Assembly: GCA_902492505.1 (NCBI GenBank)
Contig: CABULU010000029.1
Coordinates: 1-23,428, forward strand
From: an uncultured Eubacteriales bacterium
GTDB taxonomy: Bacteria > Bacillota > Clostridia > Oscillospirales > QAKW01
Direction of reading: 5' to 3'
DNA: 23,428 nucleotides
Part shown: positions 13,513 through 20,858 of the stretch, one piece after another
Layout of the letters: each line of letters opens with the position of its first letter
How positions within the stretch are numbered: position 1 is the first letter of the stretch
Notes under the pieces: generated by a model
Seen by the model: the letters and a program-made list of their open reading frames with translations, nothing else
Told to the model about the DNA's origin: nothing
Database searches by the model: none
Made by a program: the position numbers and the translations under genes

Positions 13513-15564
13513 CTACTTTATTTCTTTATAATACAGTCCGCGGGTAAACTCTGAATCAGGCGCTTTTCGGTTTATATATTTATTTATTATTTCACTGCAC
13601 TCCTCGTGAGTTTGTTCTGTAAAGTGCAGGCTGATAAAATCAGCATTTTGGATTTCATTAAGGCGATCTGCCATATAAATCGGTTTTGGATTTAAAAGCT
13701 GCGAATATTTTTTATTATGACACATTATCGTCATTTCGTTAGCGAGTCTGTCGGTGATTTTGGGCATTCCGTTGCAGTCACGACAGCCATGCTCACTGCG
13801 TGCGGGGCAGGCACGGAACGTCATAAGCGGCATTTTGCCGTATACAGTCAGACCGCAGGGAATTGTTTTTATCATTTTATTAAATCTGCTTATCGAACAT
13901 TCAAATGATATTTCAGCCATGTCTATCCCTAATTTGCGGTACTGCTCCAAAGCGGCGCTGTTTATAATATTCAGACCATAACCGCCCATGATTTTAAAAC
14001 CGTGCTTTTTCGCATAATTCAGTACATATATATTAGGTGCGTAAAGCGTGTCGACGCCGCACTCACGCAATACCGAAAGTTTGTCGCTTGTATCATTGTA
14101 ATTTTCGGAAAACATAAGTGCCGGCATTTTGGCTATAAGTTTTCCTTGATATTTTTTACACAGTTGTGGATTGCTATAAAGGATTTCGCAGTCTAAAATG
14201 ATTTTATCGACATTAGCGCATATTTGTGTTTCGTTTTCAAAAAATGCAAACAGTTCAGGTTTTTTAGCTGTAAATTTTTGTGAAATTTCTGGAGGATTGT
14301 CTGCAATACACTTTTGGCTTTCAATTATACTGTACGGTTTAATGGTCTCTCTTTTTTTCAGCAGAAGTTCAAGCGCCGTTTTTCGCAGTGTATTTAACCG
14401 GGACATGGATACAGATAGTCCTTGTTCGATTTCACAGCTGATAGTTTTAACAAAAAACGGTGTTCCTCCGCATTTTTTAAGTGCTGTTTCGGCAAAATTA
14501 CTGTTTATCTGACGGTTTATCGCCTGCTCTGGTGGGTATTGACTGACGGAAACAGTATTTTTACCGTCGCTTACAGTCAGAAGAATTTCCTCGCCTTTTT
14601 TTATTTTCAGCTTCATGTCAACACCGATAATCGGAATCTCCTGTCTGACGTTGGATGCAATTTTTTTTAGTACAGGAACTGCCGCAATTACATCGTCCTT
14701 TGTACGGAATCCGAATAAATTAATATCCGGCTTTCCCTCCATATACCCGTTGGTAAAACCACTGCGTGAAAATACAGCGCGCAGCTGTTCCTTGTCGTAC
14801 TTCTGACCTGCAAGAGACATTTTACATGCACTTGTCGCCGCAGCAACATATTCCGGACGTTTCATTCTCCCTTCAATCTTAGCTGAGGTAATACCGAGTT
14901 CTTTTAGTCTGCCGAGCATATCTATGGCTGAAAGATCCTTTAGTGACAGGGCGTGCTCACGTCCAAAAACCTTAAAATTCAGTCTGCACGGTTGCGCACA
15001 CATTCCGCGGTTCGCGCTTCTTTGCCCGAATACACTTGACATATAGCACTGCCCCGATACACACATACAAAGAGCGCCGTGGACAAATACCTCCAGTTCA
15101 AGAGATGTATTTTTCCGTATATGCGCAAGCTCCTCGAGTGATAGCTCACGTGCGGGAACAACTCTCGAAAAGCCTAATTTTTCAAGCATTTTAACTCCGC
15201 TGAGATTATGTACGCTCATCTGTGTGGAAGCATGCAGAGGCATTTGGGGTATAATGTTTTTTACAAGTTTTACCATTGCAAGATCTTGAATTATCACAGC
15301 GTCGGCGCCGAGCTTTGCAATGGTTTTTATTTCTTTTTCTGCAAGCTCAAGCTCATTGTCCTTAATAAGAGTATTCAGAGTTATGTATACCTTTACGCCG
15401 CGCGCATGACAGTATTTAATCGCATTTTCAAGCGCAGGAACGTCAAAATTTTCAGCGTTTTGGCGCGCGTTAAAGCGTTGTGTACCAAGATATACGGCGT
15501 CGGCGCCGCTTCTGACTGCTGCCGTGATATGTTCCGGTGAGCCTGCTGGAGATAGAATTTCCAT
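13513..15564 (-). CDS. U32-family protein (peptidase U32 / rRNA-tRNA hydroxylation type), large form
   Basis: The 683-residue protein opens with MEILSPAGSPEHITAAVRSGADAVYLG (U32 start, two overlapping signatures). Residues ~160-193 hold the family box VFVHGALCMCVSG, SANRGMCAQPCR with Cys166, Cys173, Cys189 and Cys193, which likely bind an iron-sulfur cluster, plus an extra Cys168. A middle domain (~260-400) matches in position the DUF3656 insert of the long U32 proteins. A second Cys cluster, CPARSEHGCRDC, lies near residue 600. The long members include E. coli RlhA, which hydroxylates C2501 of 23S rRNA; shorter relatives (TrhP) act on tRNA. Peptidase activity in U32 is now doubtful. The best guess is RNA hydroxylation, but the exact target is uncertain. 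The ATG follows AAGGAT. Confidence 0.85.
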   Translation of the reverse strand: MEILSPAGSPEHITAAVRSGADAVYLGTQRFNARQNAENFDVPALENAIKYCHARGVKVYITLNTLIKDNELELAEKEIKTIAKLGADAVIIQDLAMVKLVKNIIPQMPLHASTQMSVHNLSGVKMLEKLGFSRVVPARELSLEELAHIRKNTSLELEVFVHGALCMCVSGQCYMSSVFGQRSANRGMCAQPCRLNFKVFGREHALSLKDLSAIDMLGRLKELGITSAKIEGRMKRPEYVAAATSACKMSLAGQKYDKEQLRAVFSRSGFTNGYMEGKPDINLFGFRTKDDVIAAVPVLKKIASNVRQEIPIIGVDMKLKIKKGEEILLTVSDGKNTVSVSQYPPEQAINRQINSNFAETALKKCGGTPFFVKTISCEIEQGLSVSMSRLNTLRKTALELLLKKRETIKPYSIIESQKCIADNPPEISQKFTAKKPELFAFFENETQICANVDKIILDCEILYSNPQLCKKYQGKLIAKMPALMFSENYNDTSDKLSVLRECGVDTLYAPNIYVLNYAKKHGFKIMGGYGLNIINSAALEQYRKLGIDMAEISFECSISRFNKMIKTIPCGLTVYGKMPLMTFRACPARSEHGCRDCNGMPKITDRLANEMTIMCHNKKYSQLLNPKPIYMADRLNEIQNADFISLHFTEQTHEECSEIINKYINRKAPDSEFTRGLYYKEIK

Positions 15565-15583
15565 AAATTATCCTTATTAAATC

Positions 15584-15611
15584 AAAATCCGGAAAATAAA
15601 TTCCGGATTTT
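15584..15611 (-). terminator. Terminator between galE and the U32 gene (minus strand)
   Basis: AAAATCCGGAA (15584-15594) and TTCCGGATTTT (15601-15611) form a perfect 11-bp stem with a 6-base loop. On the minus strand T-rich sequence (ttttgattt) follows. No good promoter is visible before the U32 gene, so partial read-through from galE is likely. Confidence 0.8.
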
Positions 15612-15616
15612 ATATT

Positions 15617-16630
15617 TTATTCAAAACCGTGAGGGTTTTTCTTTTGCCAGTTCCAAAGATCCTTGCACATCTCGTCAATGCCGCGCTTTGCAATAAATCC
15701 GATTTCTCTTTTTGCCTTTTCTGTGTCGGCATACAGTGTTTCAACATCGCCTGCGCGCCGGTTTGTTATTTCGTAATTTATTTTAACTCCGCTTGCTTTT
15801 TCAAAGGCATGCACTACATCCAAAACACTGTAACCCTTGCCTGTGCCGAGATTGTAAATAAATACTCCTGTTTTTCCCTCGCTGGCGTTCAGAGCCTTCA
15901 AATGACCGATTGCAAGATCGACAACGTGTATATAATCACGTACTCCGGTGCCGTCATGTGTGTTGTAATCGTTACCGAAAACCATAAGTTTTGGCAATCT
16001 GCCGATGGCGACCTGAGCTATATACGGTGTAAGGTTATTCGGGATATTCTGCGGGTCTTCACCGATGAGTCCGCTTTCGTGAGCGCCGACAGGATTGAAA
16101 TACCGCAGTAGGGTAACTGTCCATTTATTGTTGGCCTTATAGAGGTCGCTGAGTATAACCTCCTGCATTATTTTAGTCTCGCCGTAAGGGTTTGTTGCAT
16201 GACCGACGGGTGATGCTTCGTTTACAGGCACTTCCTTGGTATCGCCGTAAACGGTTGCCGACGATGAGAAAACGATGTTTCTTACTCCGTGCTCCTCCAT
16301 GGATTGTATTAGGTTGAGCGTACCGCAGATGTTATTGTTATAATAAAGCACGGGCTTTTGGCAGCTTTCACCGACAGCTTTAAGTCCTGCAAAGTGTATT
16401 ACTGCGTCAATATTATTTTCGTCAAAAATCTTGTCCATTTCGCTCTTATGAAGCATATCAGCTTTATAGAACTTAATTTCCTTGCCTGTAATCTTCTTTA
16501 TTCTGTTGAGTACCTCTGGCTTACTGTTGTAAAAATTATCAAAGGCTATGACTTCGTGCCCGCTTTCGAGCAGCTCAACGATTGTGTGGGAGCCGATGTA
16601 TCCGGTTCCTCCGGTTACCAATACTTTCAT
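15617..16630 (-). CDS. galE: UDP-glucose 4-epimerase
   Basis: The 337-residue cytoplasmic short-chain dehydrogenase interconverts UDP-glucose and UDP-galactose, supplying galactose for wall and surface glycans. The NAD-binding loop is VTGGTGYIGSH (residues 5-15). The catalytic set is SSSATVYG (Ser123/124), NPYGETK with Tyr149 and Lys153. RYFNPVGAHESGLIGEDP and GTGVRDYIHVVDLA are typical of GalE. Length equals that of E. coli GalE (338). The ATG follows AAAGGAG, which overlaps the 3' end of the upstream kinase gene with a 13-base gap between stop and start, so the two are read together. Confidence 0.96.
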   Translation of the reverse strand: MKVLVTGGTGYIGSHTIVELLESGHEVIAFDNFYNSKPEVLNRIKKITGKEIKFYKADMLHKSEMDKIFDENNIDAVIHFAGLKAVGESCQKPVLYYNNNICGTLNLIQSMEEHGVRNIVFSSSATVYGDTKEVPVNEASPVGHATNPYGETKIMQEVILSDLYKANNKWTVTLLRYFNPVGAHESGLIGEDPQNIPNNLTPYIAQVAIGRLPKLMVFGNDYNTHDGTGVRDYIHVVDLAIGHLKALNASEGKTGVFIYNLGTGKGYSVLDVVHAFEKASGVKINYEITNRRAGDVETLYADTEKAKREIGFIAKRGIDEMCKDLWNWQKKNPHGFE

Positions 16631-16643
16631 GATTTATACTCCT

Positions 16644-17759
16644 TTATAAATTTATATTATCTATATCAAGAAGTTCGGCGATTTCGATATTGACTGTTGA
16701 AAAAACATCGCCGCTTTCGGTATCAAGCTCGTGTACACTGCGCAGAGCAGGTATTCTGTTATTTGCCTTGGGCAGTGTAAAGCCGACGGAAACACCGCCG
16801 CCGGGATTTTCTGTTGCAAAAACCTGTCCGTTATGGTCGGTAACAATTTTTCTGATTATAGACACTCCGATACCGGGATATTCATTGCTTTTATTTTCTG
16901 GTTGCTTTCCGTTTGACGAAAACATCTGCATTATATGTTTGCATCCGATTCCGTTATCAGACAAAACTATGAGGTTAAATTTATCGTGAACGGCAGTCTG
17001 TATTATTATGTTGGATTTTCCGTGTGCGTTTTTAACCGAATTTGATACAAGATTGCATATTAATATTTCAAATATCCGCGGTTCGATTTCTGCAAGCATG
17101 AGTCCTGAGCAAAGCTCTAAGCTGAAGCTAAGCTTGTTAGCGCCGATCTGATTAACAATGACGCCTGTAAGATAACGAAGATATTCGTTTATATCAATAA
17201 CCTGAGAATACTTACCTTTAACACTTGGAGAAGCGAGTATATTCAGGTGTCTGAACATTCTTCTGATGTTCAATATGTTCTGAAGGATGATGTTGACGGA
17301 TCTGTCTGTCGGAAATTTATCTTTAATAATGCGCATATGCGACACAATCAGTGAAGTGGAGCTTATAATAGAGCTTTCCATAACCGATATTCCGCGCTTC
17401 AGCTCAAATTTTTTCAGGTTGTCTATCTCTTCTGATGCGATATCGGTGAACAGCATGACGGCATATTTTTCACCGTCATAAAAATAAGGCATCATTGTAC
17501 ACTTTTTGCTGGAATTATCATTTACACTTTCAAAACTGAGCGAAAAGCATTCACCTTTATCAAATGCCGCTTTTACTGTCTTTAAATATTTGCGCATGAA
17601 AACACAGTTAAGATGCAGTATAGGGCTCTGTTTTATACCGAAAACATTGTAGGCGGCGGGAGTAGCATAAATTATATTCAGATTTTCATCAATACAGATT
17701 ATCGGTTCATCGGAATTACCGTAAATACTTTGAAAGAAATAATATGTATTACCGCTCAT
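16644..17759 (-). CDS. Soluble PAS-domain sensor histidine kinase with atypical H-box
   Basis: The 371-residue protein has no membrane segment. Residues ~8-110 form a PAS-like sensor (PIICIDENLNIIYATPAAYNVFG), residues ~122-180 a helical dimerisation region, and residues ~225-331 the HATPase_c domain: N-box ILICNLVSNSVKNA, G1 DNGIG (268-272), G2 GIGVSIIRKIV and NPGGGVSVGFTLP. The only plausible phospho-acceptor is His141 in IVSHMRIIKDKF. The acidic residue that normally follows this His is Met, so phosphotransfer may be weak or lost. About 40 residues of unknown role follow the kinase domain. No response regulator gene adjoins it. It heads a transcript with galE, from the promoter at 17785-17813, and starts with ATG behind AGAAAGGAG. 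Confidence 0.82.
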   Translation of the reverse strand: MSGNTYYFFQSIYGNSDEPIICIDENLNIIYATPAAYNVFGIKQSPILHLNCVFMRKYLKTVKAAFDKGECFSLSFESVNDNSSKKCTMMPYFYDGEKYAVMLFTDIASEEIDNLKKFELKRGISVMESSIISSTSLIVSHMRIIKDKFPTDRSVNIILQNILNIRRMFRHLNILASPSVKGKYSQVIDINEYLRYLTGVIVNQIGANKLSFSLELCSGLMLAEIEPRIFEILICNLVSNSVKNAHGKSNIIIQTAVHDKFNLIVLSDNGIGCKHIMQMFSSNGKQPENKSNEYPGIGVSIIRKIVTDHNGQVFATENPGGGVSVGFTLPKANNRIPALRSVHELDTESGDVFSTVNIEIAELLDIDNINL

Positions 17760-17784
17760 GCTTTTTGCTCCTTTCTGAATATAT

Positions 17785-17813
17785 ATTATATTATAGGAGT
17801 TGATATTTGTAAA
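17785..17813 (-). promoter_or_regulatory. Sigma-A promoter of the histidine kinase-galE unit
   Basis: On the minus strand TTTACA (complement of 17808-17813) and TATAAT (complement of 17785-17790) are 17 bases apart. It lies in the 61-base gap between the kinase start and the preceding gene's stop. Confidence 0.75.
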
Positions 17814-17820
17814 GTAACAA

Positions 17821-18624
17821 TTATAAATTCATATATTCCAAAATCACAGAGAAATATTCGCGCAGGTGCAGATTTATGATGAGAGCGGGAATGGAAGGCA
17901 TTTTTGCATTAAGCATTACCGGAGTATTAATTCCTTGCTTTTTAGCAATAAGCTTTGTTCGGTACAGGTGAAATCCGTTAGAGATTATTGCTGTGGGCAA
18001 AATATTGTTGCTTGCTGTTTGTGACTTGATTATGCTGATTGCGTTGCCTATGTTTTCTCTTGTGTCTTTTGACTTATCTTCCTTAATAAGCCTTTTTTGG
18101 TCTATTCCTTTTGATAAAAGGTATGTCTCCATAGCCTGCGCTTCGGTAATGAATTCACCGGGACCTTGACTTCCACAAAGTATTGCTGTGCTTTCAGGAT
18201 AATCGTTTAAGTATTTTTCGGCTCTTTCAAGACGGCAGGCGAGTGCAGCGGACGGCTCTGTGCCGTTCACGCCAGCGCCGAGCACGATTACGTATTCGCA
18301 TTCTGCTTCGTTTTCTTTCATGCCGTCTATTATTAAGATTTGCACTATAACAAACGAAACTGTAAAAACACATATGAGTGTAAGCGCCAAGACTCTGCAT
18401 ATTTTTGCGATAATACGTACTGTTTTAAAGGCGCATTTTTCAAGACGGCAGAGCAGACCGTAAATAATACAGCAAACACCGCAGAATACGGCAAAAAACA
18501 GCATAAAACGTATATAAGGTATAAAAGGATACAGTATTGAACCTATGAAAGTCAGCAGTATGCCTGCGCTATACAAGACCTTATGCTCTGCATATATACT
18601 CTTTAATGCATGTAATGTTTTCAA
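17821..18624 (-). CDS. DUF218 (YdcF/SanA/ElyC-like) membrane protein
   Basis: About 267 residues from TTG at 18622-18624 (an adjacent TTG at 18625-18627 is an alternative), both following a run of six G on the minus strand at 18633-18638. Residues ~15-105 contain four hydrophobic helices. Residues ~110-260 form the DUF218 domain: YVIVLGAGVNGTEPSAALACRLERA, AILCGSQGPGEFITEAQAM, and SKDTRENIGNAISII (outline only). DUF218 proteins are envelope-associated and linked in E. coli to wall-precursor and barrier functions; the activity is not known. A longer in-frame reading to 18723 is rejected because it would lie wholly within the neighbouring HAD gene. It overlaps that gene's end by 44 bases, so translation is coupled. 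Confidence 0.82.
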   Translation of the reverse strand: MKTLHALKSIYAEHKVLYSAGILLTFIGSILYPFIPYIRFMLFFAVFCGVCCIIYGLLCRLEKCAFKTVRIIAKICRVLALTLICVFTVSFVIVQILIIDGMKENEAECEYVIVLGAGVNGTEPSAALACRLERAEKYLNDYPESTAILCGSQGPGEFITEAQAMETYLLSKGIDQKRLIKEDKSKDTRENIGNAISIIKSQTASNNILPTAIISNGFHLYRTKLIAKKQGINTPVMLNAKMPSIPALIINLHLREYFSVILEYMNL

Positions 18625-19216
18625 CAATGATTCCCCCCTGACTTTCACATTTTTCTTTTGAATTGTGTCCGTTTGGAATAAGGATACACTGAGCGCCAAG
18701 CGCCTTTGCCGTTTGTGCATCATTTATAAGATCGCCTACGAAAAGTATATTTTGCGGGTCTAAATTGTTTTTAGCAATATAATTTTTTGCATTTTCATAT
18801 TTTGATCCGACAAATGTGTCTGACATTCCTATTATTTCATCAAAGCAGTCTGTAATTTTGTATTTTTCGGTTTCACCAAGTAAAAAAACACTGTACAGAG
18901 ACGACATAAGTATATTTTTTATACCAAGAGCCTTTGTAAATTCGATGGTTTCGTAAAATCCGTCAAAAATACGGCACAGATTATCGTGCTTTTGAAAATA
19001 CATTCTAAATTCCAAAGACAGCTTTTCCATGTCGACGCCGGCGATGCCGAGTCCTTTATAATAGTTTTCAAGCGGCAGTGACACCGTACTTGTATATTTC
19101 TGTTTTGTGGTTGGCGGCAGACCGCGCGCCTTTAGCATATCATTAACAGCCGCAACAGACGCGTCCACGTCGTCTATAACTGTTCCGTTGTAGTCCCATA
19201 TAATGTGAGTTAACAT
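18581..19216 (-). CDS. HAD-superfamily hydrolase with DxN motif I
   Basis: The 211-residue cytoplasmic protein has the HAD motifs HIIWDYNGTVIDD (nucleophile Asp8), LMSSLYS (motif II region), KYENAKNYI (motif III lysine region) and FVGDLINDAQTAKALGA (motif IV). The second motif I residue, normally Asp, is Asn10. W-D-x-N-G-T versions are common in Clostridia and Bacteroides, so this is a subfamily trait rather than damage, though it may slow phosphatase turnover. The cap at ~15-80 is helical. The substrate is unknown. The ATG follows AGGAGA. It stands after the rpmE terminator, with no clear promoter of its own, and overlaps the DUF218 gene, suggesting a shared transcript. Confidence 0.82.
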   Translation of the reverse strand: MLTHIIWDYNGTVIDDVDASVAAVNDMLKARGLPPTTKQKYTSTVSLPLENYYKGLGIAGVDMEKLSLEFRMYFQKHDNLCRIFDGFYETIEFTKALGIKNILMSSLYSVFLLGETEKYKITDCFDEIIGMSDTFVGSKYENAKNYIAKNNLDPQNILFVGDLINDAQTAKALGAQCILIPNGHNSKEKCESQGGIIVENITCIKEYICRA

Positions 19217-19230
19217 GTTTCTCCTATAAG

Positions 19231-19255
19231 CAAAAAGGCACCGTTTTCGGTGCCT
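19231..19255 (-). terminator. Terminator after rpmE (minus strand)
   Basis: AGGCACCG (19236-19243) pairs with CGGTGCCT (19248-19255) around a 4-base loop. On the minus strand TTTTTG follows directly (complement of 19231-19235). Confidence 0.88.
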
Positions 19256-19259
19256 CTAA

Positions 19260-19460
19260 TTAATCAAGATTATATCTCTTCTTAAACTTGTCTACACGAC
19301 CGCCGGAGTCAACCAGCTTTTGTCTTCCTGTGAAGAAGGGGTGGCATTTTGAGCAGATTTCAACACGAATCTCACTCTTTGTGGATCTTGTTTCAAAGGT
19401 CTCGCCGCATGCACATTTAACAGTAGCCTTTTCGTAATTGGGATGAATTCCTTCCTTCAT
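19260..19460 (-). CDS. rpmE: Ribosomal protein bL31, zinc-binding form
   Basis: The 66-residue protein of the large ribosomal subunit has the full Cys set of the zinc form: CACG (Cys16, Cys18) and CSKC (Cys36, Cys39). The opening MKEGIHPNY and the HPFFTGRQKLVDSGGRVDKF block are diagnostic. Length is typical. The ATG follows AGAGGTGA. It is a single-gene unit with its own promoter (19500-19528) and terminator. Confidence 0.97.
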   Translation of the reverse strand: MKEGIHPNYEKATVKCACGETFETRSTKSEIRVEICSKCHPFFTGRQKLVDSGGRVDKFKKRYNLD

Positions 19461-19499
19461 TTATCTCACCTCTTTTGACTGTATTCATTAGACCGATTT

Positions 19500-19528
19500 A
19501 TTATATCATAGTTGTATATTGATTTCAA
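19500..19528 (-). promoter_or_regulatory. Sigma-A promoter of rpmE
   Basis: On the minus strand TTGAAA (complement of 19523-19528) and an exact TATAAT (complement of 19500-19505) are 17 bases apart, 40 bases before the rpmE start. Confidence 0.82.
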
Positions 19529-19563
19529 GTATTTTTTTATTTTTTTGACATTTTACGTTTGCG

Positions 19564-20847
19564 TTATACCTTTTCGGGGAGGTCAGGCGTTTGAACGGGA
19601 TTTTTTTCTTTGAATTGTTCCGGGATTTTTGCGTCAAAAACTATAAGTTCGGTGAATTTTCCGTCTATACCGCTTGTAAGCACATTTCGGTCTTTATTCA
19701 AAACTGTTACACCGTTTTTTGACAAAGCAAAATCATAAATACTTTCTTGTATTTTTTTAGGCGCCGCTATTATTTCTGATCCCTCGGCTCCGGCTTTAAA
19801 GTTTGCATTGTCTCCCCAAACATACAGTTCTCCGCCAAAAGTGAGTGCTGCGCAGGTATTGCCGTTTACGCTTATTTTTTCAACGCCTGTCATTATCGGT
19901 ATAAGCTCTGCGCGGAATTCACCGCCGTTGTTGCCCAACTGACCTTTTTCATTTGTACCTGCTGAATACAGCTCTCCGTTTACAGTGAGAACAAGTGAAA
20001 AATAATTGCCTACTGCAACATCTCTGACGCCCTGCATTACCTTTGTTAGCTCTGTTGAGGATATAGCATTCTTGTTTCCGAGTTGCGAATATGAATTATC
20101 TCCCGCAGCAAATAGGGTGCCGTATTTGTCAATAATCATTGCATGAGTGTCAGATATGTCGGCTCGCTCAACACCACTCATTACAAATACGGGGGAAGGC
20201 TTATTTTTAGTTGTAGTATCGCTCAGCTGTCCGTACTCATTAAAGCCCATGGAGTATAAATCCCCGTTTTTAGTGATGTAGAATAACGAATTATCTGTAA
20301 ATCTGCAATACTTTACATTTTTCGCTATTTTTTTATTAGAATATTCGAGGTATTCTTCATCATACTTTGAATATAGAAAATATCCGTCAAGAATTAAATC
20401 TCCGCTATCGGTAATAGTCGCCTTAAGTGTTTTATCACCGCCGATAAAAACAGTATTGTTTGAGCTTATGGCAAAGGCTTTCGCTTCGTCTTTGTCGGTT
20501 TTAAGCATAAATGCGTCGTTTTTTGAATTTATAAAATAAATATCGTCGTTTTGAGTGAAAATACCTACGGGAAGAAGGGGATAGGCGGCGTCTTCACCTC
20601 TTTTTTCAAGAGTTTCTTTATATTCGGCTGGCATTTCGTATGTTTTAAGTCTGTTAAAAAGCCTTATATTTTCATTTTTACAATATATTACGCCGAAAAC
20701 CGCGCTGCCGATTATACAGATTACGGTAAAAGCACCGGTAAACCTGTGAATAACAGAGGATTTTTTTTTCTTTTTATGACCGGTAGCTAAATAAAATATT
20801 AAAAATATAAGCGCTGCTACTAATAGAATAACTGATAATTTTAACAC
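19564..20847 (-). CDS. Membrane-anchored RCC1-repeat (beta-propeller) protein, second of pair
   Basis: The 427-residue protein has two N-terminal hydrophobic helices (~5-22 and ~37-55) split by a Lys-rich loop (HKKKKKSS), then ~370 residues with RCC1-type repeats. Recognisable repeats are GDLYSMGFNEYGQL, GTLFAAGDNSYSQLG, GELYSAGTNEKGQLG and GELYVWGDNANFKAG, plus weaker ones earlier. Each repeat carries the 'G-x-L-Y-x-x-G-x-N-x-x-G-Q-L-G' pattern of a propeller blade. The propeller should sit outside the cell. RCC1 domains bind proteins or phospholipids; no bacterial ligand can be predicted. The start is GTG at 20845-20847 with AAGGAGCG overlapping the upstream gene's stop, 11 bases away, so it shares a transcript with that paralogue. 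No clear terminator follows. Confidence 0.8.
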   Translation of the reverse strand: MLKLSVILLVAALIFLIFYLATGHKKKKKSSVIHRFTGAFTVICIIGSAVFGVIYCKNENIRLFNRLKTYEMPAEYKETLEKRGEDAAYPLLPVGIFTQNDDIYFINSKNDAFMLKTDKDEAKAFAISSNNTVFIGGDKTLKATITDSGDLILDGYFLYSKYDEEYLEYSNKKIAKNVKYCRFTDNSLFYITKNGDLYSMGFNEYGQLSDTTTKNKPSPVFVMSGVERADISDTHAMIIDKYGTLFAAGDNSYSQLGNKNAISSTELTKVMQGVRDVAVGNYFSLVLTVNGELYSAGTNEKGQLGNNGGEFRAELIPIMTGVEKISVNGNTCAALTFGGELYVWGDNANFKAGAEGSEIIAAPKKIQESIYDFALSKNGVTVLNKDRNVLTSGIDGKFTELIVFDAKIPEQFKEKNPVQTPDLPEKV

Positions 20848-20858
20848 GTTAACGCTCC

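Noticed and set aside
13717..15161. Several 60-104 codon frames on the + strand across the U32 gene
   Set aside because: All are antisense to a well-supported 683-residue protein and none has a start signal or recognisable sequence.
18625..18723. Longer DUF218 reading frame starting inside the HAD gene
   Set aside because: The extra residues are shadow translation of HAD codons (basic, no family match); the tandem TTG behind the G-run fits better.
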